DNA from: Himantopus leucocephalus
Lineage: Eukaryota; Chordata; Aves; Charadriiformes; Recurvirostridae
NCBI GenBank assembly: GCA_003993805.1
Contig: RSEF01000026.1
Coordinates: forward strand, 6,388,394-6,452,393
DNA: 64,000 nt
Direction of reading: 5' to 3'
In this document: piece after piece, positions 11,199-24,400 of the stretch
Layout of the letters: each line of letters starts with the position of its first letter
Numbering within the stretch: position 1 is the stretch's first letter
Made by a program: the position numbers and the translations under genes
Notes under the pieces: model-generated
What the model was told of the DNA's origin: nothing
The model's database searches: none
Seen by the model: the letters and a program-made list of their open reading frames with translations, nothing else

Positions 11199-12463
11199 CT
11201 AGTGGTTCATGGTATTCTGGACATCCACAAACCCCATCCTTTGTCTGCGCTTCCGTTGCTCTGTCATCTAGAGTGCAAACAAGGACACAAGTGAGGTGGG
11301 AAACCGGGCTGCCTTTACATTCACTAACGTGCTCCTCCAGTGCGTGACTGACCAGGCTGCTTTAAGCATCTGCCAGAAAACCCTGTGAGTTGGACTCTAT
11401 CTCATGAGGAGGTAAAGTATCAAAAAGCACTTGTCCTAAGTGTCCCTGACCCCACCCCCCCAAAAAGAGCTGCAGGAGCCCTTTGCTTTGCTTTGTATCT
11501 GAAGTTGTACTGCCTTGGGCTGGTTCTGCCTCCTCTTCCTTTGGAATCGGTGTCTATTTTGGTAAGGACAGTGGGTTTCTACAGTTGGGTGTTCCTCAAG
11601 TGTTCCAATTCTTAAAAGTGTTAAGTACCTGTTCCTTCAGCTCATTCAGCTGGGAGGTGAGATGGGACACCAGCTTCATGGTGGTGTTGAGTTTGTCTTG
11701 AAGGTTACGGATCTCATTCTGTTCCCCTTCCCCTTCATTGCTGACCAGCGACATGGCTCGCATCCGGGGGAACCAGTCGAGGTTCTTATTCTGGAAAGGT
11801 GACCGTGGAAAATGGGAGTTGGAGAGGGGGTGAGGAGGAGGGAAGAGAGCTGGTAGGATTTAACAGGAAGCCTGCCTATGCTGAGGGATTAAAGAAATTC
11901 CCAAAGGCTCATCTTGTCTGTATCTTTTCAAATTTTCCACAAATAGTTCATTTCCAGCTTTTTTCCTTACAGCCTTCTGGGCTCAAGTTCAGAAGTTTTT
12001 CTTTTCTAAATTTCCCTTCCCTCCCCTTCTTGCCTTGAAATCACCTTGAAGTCACACTCTCTACTCTTGGTTCAATCCTTAAATACACAGTACAAAACAT
12101 CAAATAGACAATGTGGTGTTGGCTGAGATTGCAAAGTGGAAACAAACAGCTAAGAAAGAACTAGGGCACGACAACGCTACTAAATATTTTCCAAAAGCTC
12201 CTTCTCAAAACTGTTTTTCTCTGGCAAGCCCCTTGTTCTCAAATATTGCCCTGGGGTAGGCAGGGTGCGATAGCGAGAGCGCTTCCCTGAGAGGACACGT
12301 ACCTTTATCATCTGCGCCACGTAACTCTCTGGTCCTGTGTAGTCTGTCTTGTTCTTCACTCGCACCAGCACGATGAAGTACAAGTAGTTCCACATGTTGT
12401 GCTCATATTTAATATGCTCTTCAAAGGACACTGTCTTGTTGTCGAACTTGTCCCTTTCGAGTC
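11199..12463 (-). CDS. ITPR3: ITPR3 exons 56-58: linker zinc site and C-terminal coiled coil, residues 2533-2662
   Basis: Exons: 56 12303-12463, 57 11629-11790, 58 11199-11267. With the end of exon 55 (CFIC), exon 56 completes the C2H2-like zinc site: C2529, C2532, H2549 and H2554, in [20 protein letters not shown]. Exon 57 gives [18 protein letters not shown] and the coiled coil [20 protein letters not shown]. Exon 58 encodes [17 protein letters not shown] and the final residues NTMNH, which differ from the mammalian CISR ending. The coiled coil links the pore back to the N-terminal ligand-binding ring. Confidence 0.96.
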
Positions 12464-15400
12464 CTGGGAAAGGCAGGCAAGAGCGGAGACGGTGGAGGGG
12501 GGAGACGGGGAGGGGAGGAGAAGGCAAGAAGGGAGCAAGCAAACAAATGCGAAAGGAAGTACAGATAATTGCATCCTCTCCCAGGTGTGACTTTCCAGAA
12601 GTGCTTTTAATAATTAGTTGGCATTTAGCACACAACAAGCATCCAAACCAGGGGGAAAATAACCCAGTTGTGTATTCAGGAGGCATCTACTTAAAGTACT
12701 ACTAGCTGTGCTTCCTGCCTATATAGCTAAAAGCACAAAATCCACCCAGTGGATCTTTTAAGAAAAAAGCAGCTAGATTGATTGGGTTTTTCCTTTTTTT
12801 TTTTTTTTTTGATGCCTTACGATGACTGAAAAACATTTTCTGTATTTATTTCCTTAGTAATACGGTGCTTTTTTCCACTGGCTAAGCAATGGTCTCAGGA
12901 GTGATAGATGCACAGCGACAAGAACTCCACAATGCGGCGTTTAGTTTAACACCTCATTAACAGAAGGCGAGGAACAATACAGAGAATTTCCCCGCTCAGT
13001 TTGTGTCCTTGTTTAAGCCTCCTCATCCTGCAGTGACCCATCGGTGAACGGATTTGAGTTTTGAAACCCAGAAACCAGCCGAAACTCCTTTCCTCCCCTC
13101 AGCCTGAGAAGAGAGGAAGAGCTTTGGGGCAATTCCTCTGCAGGTCCCCGCGCTCACCACAGATGAAACAGGTGGTCTTCAGTATCTCTTCCTTCTTCTG
13201 CTTCTCGCTCCTCAGGTCAGCAAAGGTGTCAATAATGACCCCAAAGATGAGGTTAAGGACGATAATGATGACAATAAAGAAGAAGAGGAGGTCGTAGACA
13301 ACCCGAGCAGGAAACAAGGATTCCTGTAATGGATGGAAGGGATAAACGTGTGCGTCTCGCACACCTCTCCTCCAGCCACGCTGGCCGTGCTGCCCCGTTA
13401 CACGGGTGAGGGTACCAGGTGGGGAGGAGCAAAGGCTGTGACAGGGGAAGAGAGGAGGGGGACAGTGCGGGGGACAGAGCTGGAAGTGTCAGTTCCCAGG
13501 GAGGGAGGGCAGCTGCGCAGCGGTAAATGCGGCAGGACTTAGCAGAAGAAAGGGGTCCCGCCTGCTGCCCAAACTCACATCCTTCGATGGCTTCCGCAGA
13601 ATGTCACCCACGCCCCCTCCGTTCCTCAGGCCGTGGTTCAGGACAGTGACGATGCACATGAGCAGCGTGTCGCAGGCGCGCTCCCACTGGTCAGCCTCTG
13701 TTTCTAGGGTACCGCAGGGGGAAATAAAAGCAAAAACCCAGAGCGTAGACAGGGCAGAAGTACCAGACCGTTACAAACAACCCAGAGCTGCGGGAATGGC
13801 TCCTGCTGCAGTGGCAAATCTCCTGGGAGCAGATGCGGATCTCCCAACCAGCAGCTTCCCAGCAGCTCCTCCAGCTTGCTTCTCGCTGCGGAGGTGTTTG
13901 GCTGAGCGCTCCCGACACTCCCGCTTTTCTTTGTGACTAAACTGAATCTACCTCAACATTTTTTATGCCACGGTCAGTGCAAAATTTGCAGGCCTCTTGC
14001 CTAATATGTGCCAGAAAGCGGGTTGCTTGCTTCCAGCTTCGAAAATCTAGGCTTTTTCTGAGCTCGCTGACAAACCGGGCAGCCAAGCTACTCTGCCACT
14101 AACAGAGTCAACCTTCCTAATGAGCTCGCTTACCTTCCAAAGCACTGGGCACAGCAGAGCAGCTGATTTTGTCACCGCTGCATGACTCCATGAAGGTCTC
14201 CATGTTCCTTTGCATCCCCAAGGGGTCATCTGCAAGTCAAAGAGACCGCAGCCCTGTCAGAGCATCAGCTTGCCTTAGTAAAGCTCTTCCTTGCTGTCAC
14301 GGGCGCTTTTCAACTGCCTCTTTGTGTAGCTTTCAAGATTCTTGAAAAAAAACCAAACCAGTTGCTTGGTTCTCCTAGCCTTTTCTAGGCTTTGAATCTT
14401 TTGCTCAAGTTTCAGTTAAGATCTCTACAGTGCTAAAACTTCATTTGTAGCTGCCCGCCCCCTTCTCTGCAATCGCTCCTGCCCCCAAACCCCTGCTCTC
14501 CGCAGCACGAGGTCCTTAAGTCGGCACAGGCAGCCGTCTTCTCTGCTAACCCCCAAAACCAGTGCCACCAGGAGTTTGCGCCGAGGGTATAACCCCATGA
14601 TGCGCAGACGCGTGCGTGCTTCTGCAGCGGGGAGGGAGCGGCGTCTCACGCACCGGTCCGGCTGCAGAAGGGGACCCACGCTCTGCCCGGCCCCTCTCTC
14701 GCCCAAGCACCGCAGCCAACGAGGACAGGGGCTGAACAACCTTTGGCTTTGCTGTCCGGCAGCCGGTCCACCTCCAGGATGAAGTCATCCTTCAGGAACA
14801 GGAAGCCCACGATGGAGAAGAGGTAGACGAGGATGAGAGCCAGGAGGGCAGTCAGCAGGATGGAGCGCCCGTTCCGCGTCACGCTTTTGATGACATTAAA
14901 CAAGGTCTCCTCACGGTAGATCAAGTCAAACAGCTGAAAGGACCCAGGAGCAAAGAAATGCCGCAGGGTGCTTTTCTTGACAATGCCTGGCCTACCTCTA
15001 TCCCCTTTTATCCTGAGATCTCGGATCACTCAGCAGACCTTGACTAACTTTCACACAAAGCATTTAAGTTTCCCAGCTTACTGCAGGGAAGCAGAGAAGA
15101 ATGAAGTGACTTATGCACAGCAGGAGAGCCAAGAATAGGACACATGCACCCTGCCTCTGCCCTCACCAGCTCACGTTGTCTCCCAGCTGACCCAGATAAA
15201 GTACACAGTGGAGATTAGAAAGAGAGAAATAGCAAAAGACCGGGAGAGAGACAGCAATAGATAGTGTCGGAAGGCAGAAAGATCAGCCTACGCAGATTAG
15301 AGCACAGCGAATTGTTCTCACTGCTGTTATCAATCAGCCCCTGGAAGGCGTCACAAGAACCTTCCAGCTTCTCACGGGGCAGACAGGCTACCTCTGCGCC

Positions 15401-18400
15401 CCGAACGCCTGCATTTATTGTACCAGGATGCTGTAGAAGAGTTCGTGCACAAAGAGTCCCAGGACGCTCGTCAGGATGTAGCCAACATGGTAAAGAAACT
15501 CCACATCCATGATCATGGCCTTGTAGCCTCGGATGAAGGTCCCACGATTGCCCACGAAGCTCACCACAAACACAATCTTGTTGGTCAGCTGGGGAACAAC
15601 CAGAAATGGGAGGGAGTGGGGTTTGCCGCACTTTATGAACGCAGAACAGCCTCCTCTGCTATGGGCTGCTATGCTGTTTTTCCAGCACATGGAGAACTTA
15701 CGTTGAGAGTTCCCAGTATATTCAGAGTGAGTCCAATCCCCAAGTAATAGATCGATCGCAAGATCAGTGCCACGAGGAGCGGTCTGACACCGTAGCGCTT
15801 AGTGAACAAGGCCATGATGGAGAAGCAGATCAGAATCCAGAAGAGCAGCGAGATCAGTGGGGAATCCAGCACTCCTGGCAAGGGAAGACCCACAGCAATT
15901 AAATGGCATGAGATGAAACGCAGGCTGTCAATCAGACACTGCCCTGCTGCCCAGACTGTCCAGAAAAACTAATGTGCTGATTATCAGAGGGAAGAAAGAG
16001 AGAAGTTATGCTTGACTGCAAAGACTAGTATTGGCTAAGATGGTTCTTACTGATACATTTTTCTAACATCTCTTAGCCGACACCTCAAAACCACTGTAAG
16101 TGACAGAGGCTTTGCCTGACAGCAGGTTCGATGCTGTCATTGTTTCCCCCATTTTACAAGCAGGGAAAGTGCAGCCCAGGGAGAAGAGACTTTTCCCTAA
16201 GAAGGAAGCACGGGGAGGGCTGGCGACTGAAATCTTGACTCAGTCCCTTCCTTTGACATGCAGAGAGGACTTGGGGCTTTAGGAGTCCAAAAGGAGACTG
16301 AAGGTGGGGAGAGTACAGGTAAGGGGACCAGTTTCCCTGCATATGAGGGTCCCCTTTTTCTTCCACCTCGAGGCGCTGCAGATGCTGGGCCACCTACCCA
16401 TGGAAGTGGCTTCAACGTAGGGGTAGAAGAAAGCAATGATTATGTTGATGAAGACAGCCAGGTTGAAGGAAATGCTTCCCCAGAGAGTCATTCTGCGGGA
16501 GAACCAGTACATCAGCGGCATGCCTGGAGGGAGAGGAGGCAGACACACAAATCTCAGCCAACCCTGCGCCAGCCGGGGAAGGCTTTGTCCTGCCCGACAT
16601 CCGAAGGGTTCGGCTCAGTACAGCTAGCGGGGCCGTGGGGACCCTTGCCTCCCACTTCCTCCAAAATATTAATAAAAGCTCCCTCCTCATCTGCTGAAAT
16701 AGGAGTGCAAGTTCAAAGCGCTGCTGCTCACAGTTCTTGGCTTCTCAGCCCTTTGACCTGCTCTGGCACCTTGAAATCAGATCGGCTCCGTTCTCCTCCT
16801 CACCTTCCTCCCCATCTCCCACCTCCTACAGCCTCGCATCCTTCAAAACAACAGTATCTTTGTGTTTTCAGCTCTGGTTCTGGTCCCAGAGGAGACCCAG
16901 CCAGCAATTTCCCATCTATACTGGAAACTTGTTTCCTGCCGAATTCCTAAGATAGTTTTGACTGGATCTGCAAGTGTTCTCAGAGCTGCTACGCCGCCCC
17001 TTAGCTGCATCGCAGTAGTTATAGTGTGACTCTCTATTGAGCTCCTGTTATTTTAAGCCAGGATTTCCGTCCTGATGCAGCCCTGAAAGCACCTAAACAG
17101 GTCTGCAGGGAGCGGAGAAACAAGTTTTATTTCCCCTATGTAGCTGCTAGATCCTGGCTTAGGAGAAGGCAGCTGCAAGCAAATGAAGAGAGGGCTTTCC
17201 AGGGGAAAACACCTGCAGGTGTAATCCGAGGGAATGCGCCGCAAGACGCATTTCAGACTACTGAGGAACTGCGCTAACAGGCATGGGGGAAATACATCCC
17301 TGGGATCTTGGTTAACCCCCACCACCTGCAAACTGCTGAGCGTGGCCCTTGCTCTGCAGAGCACGACACAAGATGCTCAGAGATGTGATTTCCAGGCCAG
17401 GAACCCTTTCAAAGCAGGGCTGCCTCCCATTTTCGCAACAGGGGCTATTCCAAGTGCCCGTGCTGGCTGGGGGGAGCCCGAAGGGAAGGTCTGGCTTGCT
17501 CTTACTGCGCAGTTTCTTCTGCCATTCCATCTCGTTGTGGAGGAAGGACGACTGGTCGAAGAAATCACTGACTTTGCTGCCCTGCTCGTCCTGCTCCGTG
17601 GTGGTGAAGAGCCGGTACTTGGTCTCCTTGGTGAGGAACTCGCAAATGCCAGGCACTGGGAAGATTATCTGCTCCATGCTTCGGTCCAGGCGCACAATCT
17701 GCAGGAAGCAGGGCGAAGGGGACGGTGCCGTCAGATCCTGCCCCTGCCAGCCTTTGGTTTCCTCTCTCCTCGACCCGGCTGTGCCTTCCCCTCCTCCCTC
17801 CCACCCCACCGGGATCCAAACATCACCGGCGACTCAACCATAACGCTACAAATCCACCCAGCAAAGACAGCCCCGGCTGTGCTGGAGGGAAGCTGAGAGC
17901 GCCTGAACCCTTGCCGGCCCATCCCCAAGGAAAGGGGACGGGGCGGCCGAAACGGCCCCATCCCCGCTGCTGTGGGGAGAGAAGGGAAGCGTCCGGGGGG
18001 CAGCTCGTTCCCCAAGCTCTCCACGGGCACTGCTAACGCCTCCAGCTCTCTGCAGAGCAAAAAGCCCATCTGCTTCTTGCCGGCACAGGGATGCGAAGGC
18101 TCCTGGTGCAAAATCACCAGGCACGAGGCAGCTGGAGCACACGTGGGATTCACCGGCCACGTGCACACTGGCAGCCCCACAGCTAACGGGTCTTGCCTCA
18201 ATCTGGGACGTGTGTTTCTCGTAATACGCCAGCGGGTCCTCCTCTTCTTCCTGGACCGGGGCCGTCGACTTCAGCATCTGCGTGAGCTGCTTGTTGTTTA
18301 GGCTGAGCTGGGATGCGGGGAGAGGGAGAGAGGATGAGGGTGGCCTCAGCCAGGGGAGACAGGTCCAACTCTGCACTGACAACAGCGTTCCTCAAAATCT

Positions 18401-21400
18401 ACCAAAGCTGATGAGGTTTCAGGGAAAAGCAAATGGATTCAAGCTTCCTAAAGGGGTACGGGCCCTCCCCGAGGTGACAGACATTTGATTCCCTGCAATA
18501 ATTACATCCAAGTGCTGCTAATCCACAAATTACAAATCAATGCCCATAAAACCCCAGGGAAATCATATTACTGCTGAATCTCATTTGGGATCTAAGGTCC
18601 CTAGGCAAGAAATGACAGCAAAGGACTCAGCCCTTCCTTTTCTAAAGGCAAGGGGAGAAAGCGGGTACCAGCAGGACCCCTTCAGGGCCACCAGCCTGTC
18701 CCTGCGGTGAGCTGGACATCACCCTACGGCTGAGCCTTCCCTGGGGAGCCCCCAGGTACAGCTCTCCGCAGCTTGGTTATAAAAGGTGCTTGCCTTTGGG
18801 CAAGCTGGGTTATAAAAGGGCTTGCCTATAAAAGGTACAAGCCTTTGGGCTTGTAGTTTGGGCTACAAGGGCACTGATAAGTCTTTCTTTCTTTAGTCCC
18901 CCTGAGGAATACCAAGACCCATGAAATCTTAAACAACGAAACCCAGGGTGGTCCAGGGAGGGTGGGAGACTCTGCGGTCTCCGGTCAGGGCGGCTCAGAG
19001 GGGCTTTGCCTCCGTTCCCGAGGCCCCTCCGTACCATGGACGAGATGCCCTCCTCCTCCTCCTCCTGGATTCGCTTCACCGGCTTCAGGAGCTGCTGCAG
19101 AGACTTGTTGTGTCGGGACAGCTGGAAGAGGGACAGCGATGGCCGGGTGAGCACAGGCTGGCGAGCAGCCACCGGCGCACAGGGGAGCGGGACACGGGGT
19201 GCCCCAGGGGAGCAGGACGGCAAGCCTGGGGGGTGGCTTCTCGCAGGAGCCAAAAGCCCATTTCCCGGCCATGCCGCCCCAAGGAGGCCAGCCTGGCTGG
19301 AGAAGATGTAAATAAATATGGAGAAAAATGTGCGAATCAGTGAGAGGGAGCCCAGCGCGGCACGGGGAGCCCAGCCTGGCAGGGATCCTGCGGTCACAGC
19401 TCCGTACCTGCAGCGCCAGTATATAAATGTTGTGGCCAACTTCCCGGGGTGAAACCTCAGCGTTTTCACACTCCTCCTCCTGCAGATAGGCTTTCTTAAT
19501 CACATCCACCTGGAAGGCAGCAGAGGGACAGTGAGCTTCTCCCCACCTCCTTGCCTTGTTTTCCTCCTCTGGCCACGAATGGCTCTGGGAAAACCTTTAA
19601 GCAAGGATGCTGTGCAGAGACGGTGACCAGCAGCGTGGCAGAGGAGATGGTTATTGGACTGCAAACCAGCAACGGCATCAGGACCCGCAGGCAGAAGAGG
19701 CCCAGCAATGGGCTGGGGGGGATGCTGGGGGCTCACTGGGGCAAGGCTGGGGGCGTCTCACTGTCAGCCCTTACCAGTTCCTGTGGGCGGAGGCTGATGA
19801 GGATCCGCTCGGCGTTTTCGCTGTCATGTCTGCTCTCCATGAGGGCCAAGAGGAGCTTGGAGGCGTTGTCCTGGCGAGGAGAAACCCTTGCTGAGGAGAG
19901 CTGTGCCCTGACTCTGCCCAGTGCTTCAGAGTGAGCAGAACCTCCCCCGTGCCCCGGTCAGCTCTAACTCCCCCGTGCTAGAGGTGTCTGAGCCTCACAC
20001 GGTGGAGATGCACCAGCCCCATCCCACCAAGCCCACGTGCTCCCGCACTCGAGGGACTGACACACGCACAGTCCCCGCTACAGCGGCCACCTCACCCCCC
20101 AGCACACCCCACGGCCATGGCAGCAAGCCCATGCAGTGATGCACACACACGTGCCACCATCCTAGCCCGAGGCTCTGCCCACCTTCAGCTGCAGGACCAG
20201 GTCCATCCGGTACTTGCAGAGGGGGCTGATGTCATTGAGGATGAGGGCTGTGATGATGTCGATCCCATTGGACTCGTGGGTCACGATGCAGCTCTGGGGG
20301 GGCAATGCAACGTGTTATCCCACGGATGCTGCCAGTCATCCCAGCTCCACCTTCCAACACGTCCCAGGTCCAAAATGGTGCCCTGCCTACAGCTCTGACC
20401 CTGCCTGATTCCCCCAGGAGCCCCAAATCTCCTGTCTCCCTGGAAAGGGCACTATTTGCATCACTATATTGTTTAGCCCCGATTTGCATCACCGTATTAT
20501 CTAGCCAAGCAGTAGCTCACAACGCGTGCAGCACCCCTGTGCGCGCTGGCATCCTCTGCTGCCCACGTTCTGCTCCTGTTCACACCCTGAATCCAAAAGC
20601 TGTCCCTGTCTCTGCTGCTTTCCCACGCATCCCCCCGCCCCAAATCCTCCCTCAGGCATCCCCGCTCAGCGATGAAACACCCCAGACCGGCCGGGAATGC
20701 CCCAGACCTGCAGAGATACCCACAGACCTGGTTCTCGTGGCAGGGCCCTTGGCAGTACTCGGTCAGGGTCTCCAGGGTTTGGGTGATGAGGGCCACGTTG
20801 TACTCGTTGATGTAGAGGCCCAGCAGCCCCAGCCCCCCCGTGGTGCTGCCGCACATGATGTCGAGGAACTGCAGCGTCTCGCAAACCAGGTTGTAGTTGG
20901 TCTTGTTGTTCTGGCACCGGAGGAAGTTCTGTCGAGCAAAGCCTGCAGTTACGGGGCTGAGCGGCATCACTCTGATGGGGGGGGTGTCAGTCCTGATCCC
21001 CCTCCCAACACCCCCTCCAGCTGCAGTTTGATGGAGAATTGGGCTGTGGCTGCAACGTACAGACCTCCAAGAGCAGCACTCAGTCCCACGGACACTGTCG
21101 TACTGTGAACTTCCACAACACTAAGCGAAGTTATCCATAAGGGATGTTACATTTACAGATGGGGAAACTGAGGCACAGAGTGGCTGGTGCAATGGCTTTT
21201 TGGACCAAATTAATGCAGAGCCCATCCTTCCCACACCCCACTCCTATGGCCTCTGCCCTGGCCCCCGACCCTGGCAGCCCCTGTAACCAACCTGCAGGTC
21301 CCGGTTGTGGTTCTCACAGAGCAGTTGCAGGAATCGCAGGATGGGCTCCATGATCAGGACCGTCACCCCCATTTCGTTGTTCTGACCCTGCTCCCCAGTG

Positions 21401-24400
21401 TCATGGCCCTTCCGAAACCCTACGGCCATCGGGTATCGGGAGGGGGTGCCAGGCATCAGGAAGGTGTCTCCTCGTCCTAGAGGGCAATCCAACCTCGTTA
21501 GCATCGGGCTATCCAAGGAGACAGACATTGGCTCTACCAAGGGGACACAGCCCCATACCTTTGGTGCCAGGGTCAGGCTCGTCTTTGTCCTCACGAGGCT
21601 TGTTTCCGATGTCACTCATGTTCACAGACACCGTAGACTTGGTCTCCTGCTGTGCCTTCTTCATCCGGTCGTGCAAAACTTTGAAGAACTTCTCGGACTT
21701 CTTGTCGCTCGTCATGAGGTTGTAAAAGGATTTCTGGGAGGAGAGAGGGACAAGTCTCCATCATGGGGTCCAAAGTGCCTGCCCCTCTGATTTGGTAGCC
21801 TCCAGCACTCAAGACAATCTCTGAGAAAACCTGGCGAGCAGGTTTATTTCCATGCTACAACCCTGGACACCACAGTCCTCTTGTATTTACAGGGGTGGAT
21901 CGTCCCCTGCCGCTGTGCTCTCCTTTACCCTAAAAGCAGGGTTAGGGCCAGAGCAAGCAGCGATTACAGCAGCTCCAGGCCTGGAGCCCTACTGGGTTTT
22001 CCACGTACAATTAATTTGTCGGCTTTCCCATGATAAAGGATTCGAGATAACCCAGGAATTATCACCCAAGAGCTACAGCCTTGAGTCATTTTAGCAGTAC
22101 CCGGCAGAGGGCATCAGCATTACTCCAGAAACAACCTGTGACAACCTGCCCCTTTCGCAGCATCCAACCCTCCAGCTCGATGCAGCCACCAAGCTGGAAA
22201 ACTCAAAACCAGACAGATTTCTGCAGTTCCTCCTCTGGCCAGCAAACACATGCAACCAAACAGCATTTTGGCCAAGCCTGCTACCCAGGTGCCAACCCAG
22301 GATGGAGGGCTCCCCTGCACCCACGTCTTCCAAGTGCTGGGACCATTACGCTGCACCCATCAAACCAGGGCTGCCCAATTCCCCCGGGGCTGACGCCCAC
22401 CGCGCAGCCAGGGCTCAGCACCTGGATCTCGGTGTTGCCTCCGTCCAGCAGGCGGATGGCGAGCAGGATGCTCTCTTGGAAGATCTTCTCGTTCTTGGTG
22501 TTCATGATGAGGTCAGCCACCAACTTGGTGGCCCCTTCTCGGTCCAGCCGGCACTGGACAGCAGCAATAGCGGACCAGTCCTGGTCTTGGCCTGCAGAAG
22601 ACACAGACGGATGTACTGCTGTGGTAGTGCAGGAGATTGAGCACAGCTAAATCACTGCCAGAGGCATCTCAGTCCCATCCCTTCGTCTCCCCAAATCCTT
22701 CGCTCCCATGGAGGTGGGGGCATGGTGACCAGCTACAGACCTGATCCCATCATGGCTCGGGAGTCGAGAATTCAAGGCATGTGTGAGCAGTGGAGAGAGA
22801 CAGGGAAGGCGCAGGAGAGGGGCACTCACCTCCCCCAGCAGCATCCACAATTTCCCCTTTGGAGCTGGACTTCTTGTTCTGCAGGTAATTGTTCAGGAGC
22901 ATTTTCCGCAGCAGGTTGCCCTGCCAAGACAAATAAACGTCATGAGTCTCCCAACGCCAAGGCCAGTGCTAGAGCCGAACAAGGCTGAGCACCCGTGGGC
23001 TGCAGCGGGGAGGGCACTGCCAGCCTGGGTGGCAGGGGCTGCACCATGAGGAGCAGGGCTGGGACGTGCCACGGGACCATGGTGCTCGTGCTCACCCTCT
23101 CGCCATATCTGTTCCTCTTCACCAGCATCTGCTGCAGTGTCCTCAGCACCTTGATGCACAGCTTCTCCTCCGTCTCCATGAGGTCCTTGGTGTGCTGCAC
23201 TAGCCTGGCACAGCAAAGCCACTGTCACACAGCTGAGAGGGACAAGGGAGTCCCCATGGGAACAGCCCCACCGCCCCTTCACTCTGCAGGTGCACCCCAA
23301 AATGCACAACCCACAAAGGCTGAAGGTCACCAGCCCTTCCCAGCACTCCCAACAAATGCAAAGCATCCTCACTTGGACAGGAAACCTCCGCTCTCACATC
23401 GCTGAAACGCCTCTGTCCCCTCCATGAAGAGCAGCTCTGGCCGGTGGAGGACATCTACCAGGACAGACAGCTCAGCTTCAACCAGTGGTTTCAAGCGATC
23501 CTCCAGGGCATTGATGATGTCCTACAAGTCACAGCACACACCTTTAGGGCCAAAGCACGCCTAGGAGACGTCAGCATGGGAGAGGGACCCCTGCAACGCC
23601 AGCACCTTCTTGCTATCATGCACTGATCCACGCCACCACTGCTTCCCTGTCCCATACCTGCAGCTTCTCTATGATGTTCTTGTAGTCCCACTGGTTGGGG
23701 GTGGTGGAGACGCGGGGGAAGGTCCGCGTGGCCGTCTTGTAGTTGGACGTGTTCCTCTGGACGGTGCTGGTGGAGCTGCTGTTGAGCAGGGAGCTGACAT
23801 GGGCGTCCAGGTCCATGGGCAGCGCGATGGAGCGGCTCTTGGCTGTAGGACATGGAGCCAGAGTTGGGGACAGTCAAGACACAGCCCACCCCATCAGCTG
23901 GGTCCTACCACACTGGTTTGGGCCAGGCACCCCTTCACCAGCTCTTCATTTGCAGCAGAGAAGATTTGGGTTAAATACAAGAGCAAACTCCTCCAGACTA
24001 GCGAGGGGTGGAGTATTTCCATCCATCCCTCCCTACTGCAGCACAACATCGTCCACAGCTCCCTCAGCCCAACGTAGGATGGAAAGAGGCACCACCTCCA
24101 GTTTTCGGTTGGGAAAGCCCAGCATGAAGAAGTTGTAAGCACCCTGCCTCAAATTACAAAGGGAAATCCCCACCCAGTGTCTAACCACCGAGCAAGCAAT
24201 CCTTTCCACACGGTGACTCAGTGCTAACAACCCTTGACCCGAGTCAGGCAGCCACAAGCAGGCTGAGGACAAAGTCCTGGCGAGGGAAAACCACTACAAA
24301 CGCTGGCTTTGTTTCCAGGCCCTTCACCACCAGGGACTCACCAGGGATCTCCCAACCAAGCCCAGGCTTCCGTTATCCCCATGCCACCCTGGTCATGCCT

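Noticed and set aside
16258..16950. 230-codon plus-strand frame
   Set aside because: It is antisense to ITPR3 exon 49, in GC-rich sequence, with no recognisable domain.
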